From Duganella sp. CF458 (GTDB taxonomy: Bacteria; Pseudomonadota; Gammaproteobacteria; Burkholderiales; Burkholderiaceae_D), in NCBI RefSeq assembly GCF_900113115.1, contig NZ_FOOF01000003.1:62001-126000 (forward strand): DNA of 64,000 nucleotides. The letters are read 5' to 3'. A program made the translations under genes and the position numbers. Positions 16,018-24,081 of this stretch are shown here, one piece after another (positions within the stretch are counted from its first letter, which is position 1; the number at the start of each line of letters is the position of its first letter). The notes below the pieces were generated by a model. That model was not told the origin of the DNA and searched no databases. It worked only from the letters and a program-made list of their open reading frames with translations.

Positions 16018-17355
16018 TTAAACAGCGTCAGACAAAGAGGTGAAGTTGAAGTCCCGCACCTTCATGGCCGGAATCAGCAACTGGAATTGCGACTCGTCGC
16101 CGGCCAGCACTTCAGGGCGCCCCAGTTCTTCGATATTGTTCAACATCGTCACCGGGCTTTCATTGAAGCGGAAGTTCTTCACCGGGTGCTTGATCTTGCC
16201 GTTCTCGATGTAGAAAGTGCCATCGCGGGTCAGGCCGGTCAGCAACACGGTTTGCGGATCGACCATACGGATATACCAGGTACGGGTGACCAGGATGCCC
16301 TTCTTGGTCGACGCGATCAGCTCTTCGGTCGACTTGGAACCGCCGGCCATGATGATGTTGCCCGGTTGGCCGACAGCACGCTTGTCCTGCTTCTTGCCCC
16401 AGAACGGCGAATAGTTCAGCGAAGCGATCTTGCCGTTCTTGATGATGTCCATGCGCTCGCGCGCCAGCAAGGTCTGGTTATCCCAAGGCAGGACAGGGAT
16501 ATCCTTGTCCCATGGGTCGGCCCACACGTTCACCTGTTCGTCGAACAGCTTGTCGCCCATGCGGTTTCCGCCACCCTTCTTGGACAGGAAACTGCGGCCT
16601 TCGTCGGCCGAACGCGCATCGAAACCGTTGAACATGAAGGCCAGCAGGTCCGAAGTTGCGGCAGGTTCCAGGATCACCGTGTAGCGTCCCGGTTCCAGCG
16701 CTTTGGCCTCCGCCGAGCGGATCGCCTTTTCCATTGCCACTTCAGCCGCTGCGCGCGGATCGAAGCGTGCCACGTCCTGCGCATCGCGGCGCACCCAACC
16801 CGAACCACGGCCATCTTCGGTGCGCACGGTGCAGGTGAAATCGATGCCGGTCTGCGACTGGTGGCCGAACACGCCGCGCGAATTGGCGACAGTCTCAAAC
16901 GAGGACTGGTCGGTAAAGAAGCCGGCAGCGACCAAGCCTTTTTTCTTACAGGCCTCGATGCTGTATGCCGCCACCTGCGCCCGGTACTCGGGGTTGATCG
17001 CGTCGGTCGACTTGCTGAAGGTATCGGAGACCTTGAACGCCTGCTTGTCCGGCGTCGGCATGAACTCCGGATTTTCCGGTGCCAGCTTGGCCAGTTCTTC
17101 GGCGCGCTGCACGGCTTTGGCCAGCGATTTGTCGTCGAACTCGTTGACTACGGCAGTGCCCTGCTTCTTGCCGAAGGCGACCGATACCGACAACTGGGTG
17201 TTCTCCACCAGGCCGGCGGTCGACACGGCATTGCGCGCATAGCGGATATTGCCGGTGCGGCTGCCGTTGATGGTGACGATGCATTCATCGGCTTTGCTGA
17301 GCGACATGACCTTGTCGGAGATGCGCTTGGTCTCTTCCTGATTCAGGATCTTCAT
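16018..17355 (-). CDS. PmbA/TldE-like protein, copy 1
   Basis: A 445-residue PmbA-like subunit, highly similar to copy 2. It lacks the zinc HExxxH (VILEPAATSDLL at the equivalent place) and is expected to pair with the TldD-like protein encoded 15 bp upstream. Shared landmarks are SARSADEGRSF-type wording around the domain junction, GGSKSTEELIASTKKGILVT near 350, and the C-terminal SLSDAV. No export signal is visible. If its partner leaves through Tat as a folded protein, this subunit either stays behind or is carried out as a passenger. An AAGGA precedes the ATG. Confidence 0.88.
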   Translation of the reverse strand: MKILNQEETKRISDKVMSLSKADECIVTINGSRTGNIRYARNAVSTAGLVENTQLSVSVAFGKKQGTAVVNEFDDKSLAKAVQRAEELAKLAPENPEFMPTPDKQAFKVSDTFSKSTDAINPEYRAQVAAYSIEACKKKGLVAAGFFTDQSSFETVANSRGVFGHQSQTGIDFTCTVRTEDGRGSGWVRRDAQDVARFDPRAAAEVAMEKAIRSAEAKALEPGRYTVILEPAATSDLLAFMFNGFDARSADEGRSFLSKKGGGNRMGDKLFDEQVNVWADPWDKDIPVLPWDNQTLLARERMDIIKNGKIASLNYSPFWGKKQDKRAVGQPGNIIMAGGSKSTEELIASTKKGILVTRTWYIRMVDPQTVLLTGLTRDGTFYIENGKIKHPVKNFRFNESPVTMLNNIEELGRPEVLAGDESQFQLLIPAMKVRDFNFTSLSDAV

Positions 17356-17370
17356 GGTTGTCCTTTACGC

Positions 17371-19005
17371 TCAGCCGATCTTGCGGGCAGTGTTGATCAC
17401 ATTGATGCCGTTGAAGCGGGAGGTCGACGAACCGTGCGACACCGCGCTCACCTGCATCGGCTGGCCTTTGCCGTCGAAGAAGGAGCCGCCCATGCGCCAG
17501 TCGCGCTCATCGCACATGGCGGTGCAGGCGTTCCAGAACTCCTGGGTATTCGACTGGTACGCCACGTCTTCCAGCATCTGGCCGATCTTGCCGTCCTTGA
17601 TCTCGTAGAACATCTGGCCGCCGAACTGGAAGTTGTAGCGCTGCTGGTCGATCGAGAAGGAACCGGCGCCCACGATGTAGATCCCCTTCTTCACGTCCTT
17701 CACCAGTTCGTCCGGGGTCAGCTTCTTCTTGCCGGCCTTGAGCGAAACGTTGGGCATGCGCTGGAACTGCACATTGCTCCACGAGTCCGCGTAGGAACAG
17801 CCATGCGATTCTTTTTCGCCGATGACCGCGGCCTGGTCGCGCGTGGCCTGGTAGTTGACCAGGATGCCGTCCTTGATGATGTCCCAATGCTTGCACTTGA
17901 CGCCTTCGTCGTCATAGCCGACCGCGCCCAGCGAGCCCTGGATGGTCTTGTCGGCCTCGATGTTGACCAGGTCGGAGCCGTACTTGAATTTCTTCGACTG
18001 CTGCTTGTCCAACGTGGCGAAGGAAGTGCCGGCGAAGTTGGCCTCGTAGCCCAGCACGCGATCGAGTTCGGTCGGGTGGCCGACCGATTCGTGGATGGTC
18101 AGCCACATATGTTCCGGCGACAGCACCAGGTCGTACTTGCCCGGTTCGACCGACTTGGCGCGCAGCTTTTCCTTGGCCTGGCGGCCGGCGGCTTTGGCAT
18201 CTTCAACCAGGTCGTAGGAGCGGTTGTACAGCGTGGCCACGCCGCCGGCTGCCTTGATCTTGTCTTCCTTGCGGCCATCCAGGTATTCGTAACCCATGCC
18301 GACCGGGGTGCCCAGGTCGGAGCGGCTGCGGAACTTGCCGGTCGACTTGTCGACGGCAGTGGCGAAGAACGGCACCCACAGGCGATGCAGGTCCTGGTCG
18401 ATATAGGAACCGTCGGTGGAAGCGAAATATTTCTGCTGGTTGACCTGGAACAGCAAGGACTGGATGAAGGAAGCGCCGGCCTCCAGCGCGCCCTTGTTGG
18501 CGGTGATCAGCAGGTCGGCCTTCTCCTTGATCGGCACGGTGCGCCAGTCCTTCTTGATCGGGGTAGCCCACGCCACTTCGCCCACGCCCGGGGTCGGCGC
18601 CAGCTGCACGCCGGCCGCCTGCAGCTTGGAATTGGCCTTGGCGATGGCGACCGCCTGGCGCGCCGCACCGGCCACGCCATCCGGCGACATATCGCTGGTG
18701 GCGGCAAAGCCGTAAGCGCCGTTGGCGATCACGCGCACGCCGACGCCTGCCGACTCGGTATTGGTGACGTTCTCGATGTTCAGGTCACGGGTGGTGATGA
18801 ACTGGTTCAGGTAGCGGCCGATGCGCACATCGCAGTAGCTGGCGCCGGCCTGGGTGGCCGCGGTCAGCGCGGTATCCGCCAGCATCTTCTTGAACTTCAC
18901 TTCCACGGGCTTGATCAGCTCGTCGGTCGCAATGGCGCGGCCAAAAGGCATCATCATGGCAGCCATTGCACCGCCGCTCATGTTGAGGAATGCACGTCGT
19001 TCCAT
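17371..19005 (-). CDS. TldD-like metalloprotease with Tat signal, copy 1, first gene of the operon
   Basis: A 544-residue TldD-family protein with HESVGH (HExxxH) near residue 305. Its N-terminus MERRAFLNMSGGAMAAM is a twin-arginine-type signal with a somewhat weak hydrophobic core. As in copy 2, the C-terminal position expected to hold a zinc-ligand cysteine reads FFDGKGQP. Most strand and loop sequences are shared with copy 2 (for example GYEANFAGTSFATLDK and VINTARKI at the C-terminus), so the pair arose by tandem duplication. The start has a GGAGAG Shine-Dalgarno. It heads the ten-gene operon; the promoter should lie in the divergent gap upstream. Confidence 0.88.
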   Translation of the reverse strand: MERRAFLNMSGGAMAAMMMPFGRAIATDELIKPVEVKFKKMLADTALTAATQAGASYCDVRIGRYLNQFITTRDLNIENVTNTESAGVGVRVIANGAYGFAATSDMSPDGVAGAARQAVAIAKANSKLQAAGVQLAPTPGVGEVAWATPIKKDWRTVPIKEKADLLITANKGALEAGASFIQSLLFQVNQQKYFASTDGSYIDQDLHRLWVPFFATAVDKSTGKFRSRSDLGTPVGMGYEYLDGRKEDKIKAAGGVATLYNRSYDLVEDAKAAGRQAKEKLRAKSVEPGKYDLVLSPEHMWLTIHESVGHPTELDRVLGYEANFAGTSFATLDKQQSKKFKYGSDLVNIEADKTIQGSLGAVGYDDEGVKCKHWDIIKDGILVNYQATRDQAAVIGEKESHGCSYADSWSNVQFQRMPNVSLKAGKKKLTPDELVKDVKKGIYIVGAGSFSIDQQRYNFQFGGQMFYEIKDGKIGQMLEDVAYQSNTQEFWNACTAMCDERDWRMGGSFFDGKGQPMQVSAVSHGSSTSRFNGINVINTARKIG

Positions 19006-19310
19006 AGTCTCTCCAGGGTTATCGTTTTTACCTAAGACAGCTTGCAGGAGTCAAATCGTACGCAATTTTTATGCCATTGTGTAAAGCTTGTACAAAGCAG
19101 AAACAATTGCCGAAAAAATGGGGACGTACCCCATTTAATGGGCCTTCCTCTTTAAATGGGGTACGTCCCCATTTTTTCGGCAGTGTGTCCGGCCAGTGTC
19201 CGCACACCGTCCGCGCGGACACTTGACCGGGCGGCCGGCTTGCACGATCATCAAGGCCCGGGCGACCGGAGCCGCTGCGTCGCCTGCCCAACGAAAAAGG
19301 AGACTCCTGA
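19006..19310. other. Divergent intergenic region (305 bp)
   Basis: This gap separates the ten-gene minus-strand operon from the plus-strand methyltransferase gene. Its left part (19020-19105) is AT-rich and should carry the operon promoter; candidate -35/-10 boxes exist on the minus strand (for example TTGTAC and TAAAAA 18 bases apart), but none is decisive. A large perfect palindrome occupies 19108-19182. The right part is GC-rich and ends in a strong AAAGGAGA Shine-Dalgarno before 19311. No convincing gene was found. Confidence 0.6.
19108..19182. repeat. 31-bp perfect inverted repeat
   Basis: Arms at 19108-19138 and 19152-19182 are perfect reverse complements with a 13-base spacer. Each arm contains GGGGACGTACCCC or its complement, itself able to fold around ACGT. 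The element lies between divergent start codons, so it cannot be the terminator of either neighbour. Its form suggests a REP-like or MITE-like intergenic element. Confidence 0.85.
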
Positions 19311-20126
19311 ATGAAACAGTACGTCCTGGCCGGCCTGCTGGCCGTCGGCTTTACCGGTTTTTCCGGCGTTGCACTGGCAGATCCTGCCTTGAAAGCTGCA
19401 ATCTCGAGCCCGCACCGCAACGCGGACAACGTCAAGCGCGACCAATTCCGCCACCCTTACGAGACCCTGACCTTCTTCGGCATCAAGCCCAATATGACGG
19501 TGGTCGAACTGTCGCCGGGCGGCGGCTGGTACACCGAAATCCTGGCGCCTTACCTACGCGACCAGGGCAAGCTGATTACCGCCGGCGCCAGCCCGCAATC
19601 GGCCGATGAACGCGTGCGCAAGTCGGCCGAACGCTTCCAGGATTTCCTGGCCAAGCAACCGGGCCGCGACAAGGTGGTGCTGGGCGCCTTCGAACCGGGC
19701 AACGGCGTGTACACCTACGCGCCGAAGGGCAGCGCCGACATGGTGCTCACCTTCCGCAATATCCATAACTGGATCGGCACCGGCGACGAGAACATGAAGA
19801 AGCTGATGGCCAGTATTTACGACAGCCTGAAACCGGGCGGCGTGTTCGGCGTGGAGGAGCACCGCTTGCCGGCTGCCATGACCCAGGATGCCAAGGCCAG
19901 CTCCGGCTATATGCACGAAGCCTACGTGATCAAGATGGCCGAGCAGGCCGGCTTCAAGCTGGTGGCCAAGTCCGAAGTCAACGCCAATGCCAAGGACGAT
20001 GCCAGCCACGAAAACGGCGTATGGGCGCTGCCGCCGACCTTCACCAACAAGGACAAGGACCGCGCCAAGTACGCCGCCATCGGCGAGAGCGACCGCATGA
20101 CGCTGAAGTTCGTCAAGCCGCAGTAA
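19311..20126 (+). CDS. Exported class I SAM-dependent methyltransferase-fold protein
   Basis: A 271-residue protein with a clear Sec signal peptide (hydrophobic core at ~5-20, cleavage after VALA, mature start near DPALK). The mature part is a class I methyltransferase fold: motif I region VVELSPGGGWYTEIL near 64-78, then MVLTFRNIHNW and a post-motif SLKPGGVFGVEEHR. This matches the 'predicted methyltransferase' COG4798 type. How such a protein obtains SAM outside the cytoplasm is unclear, so it may have lost activity or use another ligand. Strong AAAGGAGA Shine-Dalgarno. Three bases separate it from the next gene. Confidence 0.8.
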   Translation: MKQYVLAGLLAVGFTGFSGVALADPALKAAISSPHRNADNVKRDQFRHPYETLTFFGIKPNMTVVELSPGGGWYTEILAPYLRDQGKLITAGASPQSADERVRKSAERFQDFLAKQPGRDKVVLGAFEPGNGVYTYAPKGSADMVLTFRNIHNWIGTGDENMKKLMASIYDSLKPGGVFGVEEHRLPAAMTQDAKASSGYMHEAYVIKMAEQAGFKLVAKSEVNANAKDDASHENGVWALPPTFTNKDKDRAKYAAIGESDRMTLKFVKPQ

Positions 20127-20129
20127 TCG

Positions 20130-20987
20130 GTGCCGGGAAAACTGCAACGCGCTGCCGCCGGCCTGCTGCTGGCGGCGGCAGCCACCCTGGCTAACGCCGG
20201 CGGCGCCGCCAACGCGCCGCTGATGCGCTTCATCCTGCCCTCGGTCACGCCCGGCTCGGAAGTACAGGTCACCTATTTCCACCTGCTGCTGCGCCTTGCG
20301 CTGGAAAAGACCGAAGGTCCCTTTTCCATCGAATTCTATCCGCACGAGCTGACCAGCCCGCGCCGCGCGCTGGAGCTCAAACGCAACGGCGTCATCAACA
20401 TCATGTGGGATGGCACCAATGCCCAGCGCGAACGCGACCTGCTGCCGATCCGCATATCGCTGGTGCGCGACTTGAACGATTACCGCGTCTTCATGATCCG
20501 CAAGGAAGATGAAGCGCGCTTCCGCGAGATGCATACCCTGGACGAGCTGCGCAAGCTCACTGCCGGCGCGGGCCTCAACTGGCCTTCGGTGGACGTGCTG
20601 CGCCACAATGGCCTGCCGGTTGAAACAACGGTCAATTACAGCTCCCTGTTCCCCATGTTGAAAGCAAAGCGTTTCGACTACATGCCGCGCGGCGTGCACG
20701 AAGCGTGGGCGGAGGAGCAGGTATACGGCAAGGAGGGATTGATGGTGGAACCGACCATCTTCCTGCACTACCGCGTGCCGTTCTACTTCTTCGTCAACAA
20801 GGACAACAAGGCGATGGCACAGCGGGTGGAGAGAGGGTTGAAACTTGCGCAAGCCGATGGCAGTTTTGACAAGCTTCTGAATGGTTACCCGGCTTTTCGG
20901 CGCGCGCTGGGGGAGATCGCGGCACGCAAGCGCAAGGTATTCGAGCTGGAACTTCCTAACGGGACTGCAGGCGGCTCATCAAGGTAA
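20130..20987 (+). CDS. Periplasmic solute-binding-like protein (type 2 PBP fold)
   Basis: A 285-residue protein starting with GTG, directly after the methyltransferase gene. It has a signal peptide (LLLAAAATLANAGG) and the pattern of a bilobed periplasmic binding protein related to the extracellular solute-binding domain 3 group: FILPSVTPGSEVQVTYFHLLL, DELRKLTAGAGLNW, and the closing GLKLAQADGSFDKLLNGYPAFR that resembles the C-terminal helix of such proteins. There is no transporter gene nearby, so it may be a stand-alone sensor or binding protein. Its 3' end overlaps a small convergent ORF. Confidence 0.7.
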   Translation: MPGKLQRAAAGLLLAAAATLANAGGAANAPLMRFILPSVTPGSEVQVTYFHLLLRLALEKTEGPFSIEFYPHELTSPRRALELKRNGVINIMWDGTNAQRERDLLPIRISLVRDLNDYRVFMIRKEDEARFREMHTLDELRKLTAGAGLNWPSVDVLRHNGLPVETTVNYSSLFPMLKAKRFDYMPRGVHEAWAEEQVYGKEGLMVEPTIFLHYRVPFYFFVNKDNKAMAQRVERGLKLAQADGSFDKLLNGYPAFRRALGEIAARKRKVFELELPNGTAGGSSR

Positions 20988-21054
20988 CGAAGCCATAGCC
21001 GGCAACGAAAAGGCCGCCCAAAACGACGGCAATTGAAACGATCAAACTAGTCAT
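20956..21054 (-). CDS. 32-residue single-span membrane miniprotein (candidate)
   Basis: A short frame beginning MTSLIVSIAVVLGG and ending MSRLQSR. The hydrophobic core (about residues 4-25) is long enough for one membrane span and is followed by a basic tail, the positive-inside arrangement. A GGGAG Shine-Dalgarno lies about six bases before the ATG. It overlaps the 3' end of the convergent solute-binding-like gene by 32 bp. It is too short for similarity-based naming; the RBS, composition and position make it credible. Confidence 0.5.
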   Translation of the reverse strand: MTSLIVSIAVVLGGLFVAGYGFVTLMSRLQSR

Positions 21055-21146
21055 TCATTCTCCCATGGTCACATACCAGTCGCTATTATGCTGCATACGC
21101 ACATGAAATAGCCTCACGAAATCTCACCGTTTTTGTATTAAATTTG

Positions 21147-22394
21147 TCAGGCACGCGCCAGGTCCGGCGGCGCCACCTGCGGCAACTGGAGGGTGAACAC
21201 GCAGCCGCCATCCGCGCCGGCCGCCGCCTCGATGCTGCCGCCCAGCAGGCCGGTGACCAGGTTGTAGCAAATGTTCATCCCCAGGCCGCTGCCGCCCTTG
21301 CCCAGCCGTGTGGTGAAAAAGGGGTCGAACACGTGCTGGCGCACCTCGTCGCTCATGCCGACACCATCGTCGCTGTACACCAGACAGATCGCGGCGCCTT
21401 CGCGCCAGGCGCGCAGCCGCATGCTGCCTTGCGCACGGCCGTGGAACCCATGCAGCACCGAGTTGTTGATCAAGTTCGACACGATCTGGTCGATCGGTCC
21501 CGGATAGCTGTCCATCCACAGGCCGGGCGGGATGTCCACTTCAACCTGGTAGGGCGTCTTGCGCAGCGTGGCGTTCATCAACTGCACCACCCCGCCGATG
21601 ATTTCGCCCAGCTCGAAGTTGCGCCGCTGCGAGCTGGTATGGTCGACCGCCACCTGCTTGAAGTTCGCCACCAGGTCTGCCGCCCGGCGCAGGCCGCGCA
21701 GCATCAACTGGCTGGCCGTGCGCGACACCTTCAGGTATTCGTCCAGCTGCGAGCGCTTGAGCGAAGTGTGCGTGCTGAGGGCGCGTTCGAAGTTGACCAC
21801 GTTGTCTTCCAGCGTGGAGGCGACCGTCATGCAATTGCCGATCGGCGTGTTCAGTTCGTGCGCCACGGCCGCCACGATGGCGCCCAGCGCCGCCAGTTTT
21901 TCCGACTGCACCAGCTTGTCCTGCGCCATGTGCAGGCGCTGCAAGGTATCCGACAGCTGCTGGTTGGACGCTTCCAGGTCGTGGGTCCGGCGCTGCAGCG
22001 CCAGCTCGCGCTCTTGCAGGTGCTGGTACTGGCGCACGCGGTTCAGCAGCAGGTTGTCGTCCAGCGGCTTGACCAGGTAGTCCACCGCGCCCAAGGCGTA
22101 GCCGCGCCCGATGAATTCGTCGCCCATGAAGATGCCGGTGATGAACACCACTGGAATGGTGCGGGTGCGCTCGGCCATCTGCAGGTGGCGCGCCGTCTCG
22201 AAGCCGTCCATGCCCGGCATGTGCACATCGAGCAGCACCAGGTGGACGTCCTGCTGCATGATCAGCAGCAACGTCTCCTCGCCGGAACCCGCCTCCAGCA
22301 CACGGCAGTTCGGCAGGCGCCCCAGCAGCGCGGCCAGCGACACCCGGTTGCTGGCATTGTCGTCCACCACCAGCACATTGAATTTATCAATCAT
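21147..22394 (-). CDS. Response-regulator receiver fused to a histidine kinase
   Basis: A 415-residue cytosolic protein. Residues 1-125 are a receiver domain (VLVVDDN at the N-terminus, phospho-acceptor Asp in LLDVHMPGMDG, conserved Lys in YLVKPLD). A coiled coil at ~130-170 leads to a HisKA domain with the phospho-His in AHELNTP near 176, then an HATPase with N box NLINNSVLHG and G boxes DDGVGM and GKGGSGLGM. Start MIDKFNVLVVDD at 22394, overlapping the CheB/CheR gene's stop by eight bases. Such receiver-kinases end phosphorelays begun by a hybrid kinase, here probably the product of 24078-27791. Confidence 0.9.
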   Translation of the reverse strand: MIDKFNVLVVDDNASNRVSLAALLGRLPNCRVLEAGSGEETLLLIMQQDVHLVLLDVHMPGMDGFETARHLQMAERTRTIPVVFITGIFMGDEFIGRGYALGAVDYLVKPLDDNLLLNRVRQYQHLQERELALQRRTHDLEASNQQLSDTLQRLHMAQDKLVQSEKLAALGAIVAAVAHELNTPIGNCMTVASTLEDNVVNFERALSTHTSLKRSQLDEYLKVSRTASQLMLRGLRRAADLVANFKQVAVDHTSSQRRNFELGEIIGGVVQLMNATLRKTPYQVEVDIPPGLWMDSYPGPIDQIVSNLINNSVLHGFHGRAQGSMRLRAWREGAAICLVYSDDGVGMSDEVRQHVFDPFFTTRLGKGGSGLGMNICYNLVTGLLGGSIEAAAGADGGCVFTLQLPQVAPPDLARA

Positions 22395-24081
22395 GCAATG
22401 CCCCTCCGCGCCGGTAGATGTAGCTGCCGGCCTCAAACGGCACGAAACCCAGTTCCAACGCCATCATATTAAGCCCATCCTGGGGACCCAGTACCAGGAA
22501 GCCGTCCACGTGCAGCGAGCGGGCGAAGCGCTGCAGCACCTTGCGCTGCAGTTCGGCATCGAAGTAGATCAGCACATTGCGGCACAGGATCAGCTGGAAC
22601 TCGTTGAAAACGCCCTCCCCCGTCAACGAATGGCGGTGGAATAACACCCGCAGGCGCAAGTGTTCCGGCACGCGCAGGAAGCCGGGGCCCTGCACCAGAT
22701 AGGCGTCGGCTGCCGCGCCGCCGCCCGCCGCCAGGTAGTTGCGGCGGTTCTGTTCCAAGCCGGCCTGGGGAAACAGCCCGCTCTTGGCCAGGTCCAGCAG
22801 GTAGGCGCTGATGTCGGTGGCGAACAGGTGGCTGCGTTCCAGCAGTCCAAGTTCTTCCAGCATGATGGCCAGCGAATACGCTTCCTCGCCGGTGGAGCAT
22901 CCAGCCGACCAGAGCTTGATCATCGGGAAGCTGGCCAGGTAGGGCAGGATCTCTTCGCGCAGCAAGCGCAGTTGCTCCGGATGGCGGAAGAAGCTGGTCA
23001 CGCCCACCGGCAGCTCGGACACCAGGCGCTCGAACAGGGCGGCGTCCGACAACACCGCGCGCTGGAAGGCGCCGAAGCCATCGAAGCCGAACTGGCGCAG
23101 CAGTACCGCAAAACGGCGCTGCAGGCTGTCGCGCTGGTAGTTGCGAAAGTCGTAGCCGCACTGGTGCGCCACCGCGTCGAGGAACAACTCCAGCAACGGC
23201 CCCTGCGCCGCCGCGTCGCCGGCCACGCTGGCAGCGGCCACGCTGGCAATGGCGCGCAGGTTCATCACGTAGTCGTAATGCCCGGCATCGCGCGCGGCGT
23301 CCGGCATGGCGCGTGCCCCCTCGCATTCGCTGCCCTCTTCCACGATCACGGTGCCCCCGGCGGCGCGCACCGCAGCGCAACCGGCCACCCCGTCGCACCC
23401 GTAGCCGCACAGCAGGACCGCCAGCGTGCCGGCACCGTATTCGCCGGCCAGCGAGTCGAGCAGCGCATCGATCGAAGGCCGCGAAAACTGCACCTTGCGG
23501 TCGCACGTCAGGTAGACCAGGCCGTGCGCCACCTTCATGTGAAATCCTGGCGGCGCCACGTACAGCGTGCCCGCCCGCACCGGCGCCATATGCTGCGGCA
23601 TCACCACTTCGTAGCAGGTGCGCACCTTGAGCAACTGGTCCAGCAGGTTGACCTGCGTTTCTTCCACATGCTGCAGAACGAACACGGCCACGTCGGACAA
23701 GGGCAACGCCGCCACGATGTGCAGGATCTTGTCCAGGCTTTGCGCGGAGCCCGCCAGCGCCAGCGCGCGGCAGGGCGCGGGCGCCGCCTGCGCCGGCCGG
23801 TTGGCGACCTGGCGCACCGGCAGTCCAAGCCGCATCAGGCTGTGCGCCAGCAGCGCATGGTAGGCCACGATGCGCAGCGCCTGCCCTGCCGCCAGGCGAC
23901 CCGCCAGCAGCTCGACCGCATCGCGCGGCAGCGTATCGGCATCGTAGAAACTCACTTCGACCAGGCCGGCCGTGCCGGCTTCATCGAGCGCCTGCGCCAG
24001 CTCCTGCGCGCCGGCGCCGTCGACCCGTCCCAGCACGGCAATGCCGCGTTGCGCACCGCGGCTATGCAGGGTCACGCTCAT
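22387..24081 (-). CDS. CheB methylesterase-CheR methyltransferase fusion with STAS-like N-terminus
   Basis: A 564-residue protein. Residues ~1-105 look like a STAS-type domain (GIAVLGRVDGAGAQEL). About 110-280 are CheB-like, retaining candidates for the triad: Ser in LAGSAQSL, His in LQHVEET, Asp in GYGCDGVAG. About 290-560 are CheR-like, with the N-terminal helical part (QRDSLQRRFAVLLRQFG) and the SAM-binding domain (WSAGCSTGEEAYSLAIML; CRNVLIYF). No chemoreceptor or CheA is nearby, so it probably acts in a non-chemotaxis signalling pathway with the flanking kinases. ATGA overlap with the hybrid kinase gene fixes the start. Confidence 0.88.
   Translation of the reverse strand: MSVTLHSRGAQRGIAVLGRVDGAGAQELAQALDEAGTAGLVEVSFYDADTLPRDAVELLAGRLAAGQALRIVAYHALLAHSLMRLGLPVRQVANRPAQAAPAPCRALALAGSAQSLDKILHIVAALPLSDVAVFVLQHVEETQVNLLDQLLKVRTCYEVVMPQHMAPVRAGTLYVAPPGFHMKVAHGLVYLTCDRKVQFSRPSIDALLDSLAGEYGAGTLAVLLCGYGCDGVAGCAAVRAAGGTVIVEEGSECEGARAMPDAARDAGHYDYVMNLRAIASVAAASVAGDAAAQGPLLELFLDAVAHQCGYDFRNYQRDSLQRRFAVLLRQFGFDGFGAFQRAVLSDAALFERLVSELPVGVTSFFRHPEQLRLLREEILPYLASFPMIKLWSAGCSTGEEAYSLAIMLEELGLLERSHLFATDISAYLLDLAKSGLFPQAGLEQNRRNYLAAGGGAAADAYLVQGPGFLRVPEHLRLRVLFHRHSLTGEGVFNEFQLILCRNVLIYFDAELQRKVLQRFARSLHVDGFLVLGPQDGLNMMALELGFVPFEAGSYIYRRGGALHD

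Noticed and set aside
14284..19035. A 1,583-codon open frame on the plus strand
   Set aside because: It lies exactly opposite the two TldD/PmbA pairs, which have clear family motifs, RBSs and operon spacing. In GC-rich DNA the antisense frame often lacks stops. Its product repeats itself only because the opposite genes are duplicated.
19028..19435. A 135-codon minus-strand frame crossing the 31-bp inverted repeat
   Set aside because: It overlaps the start of the exported methyltransferase gene and part of it is encoded by the palindrome itself; no RBS and no family match.
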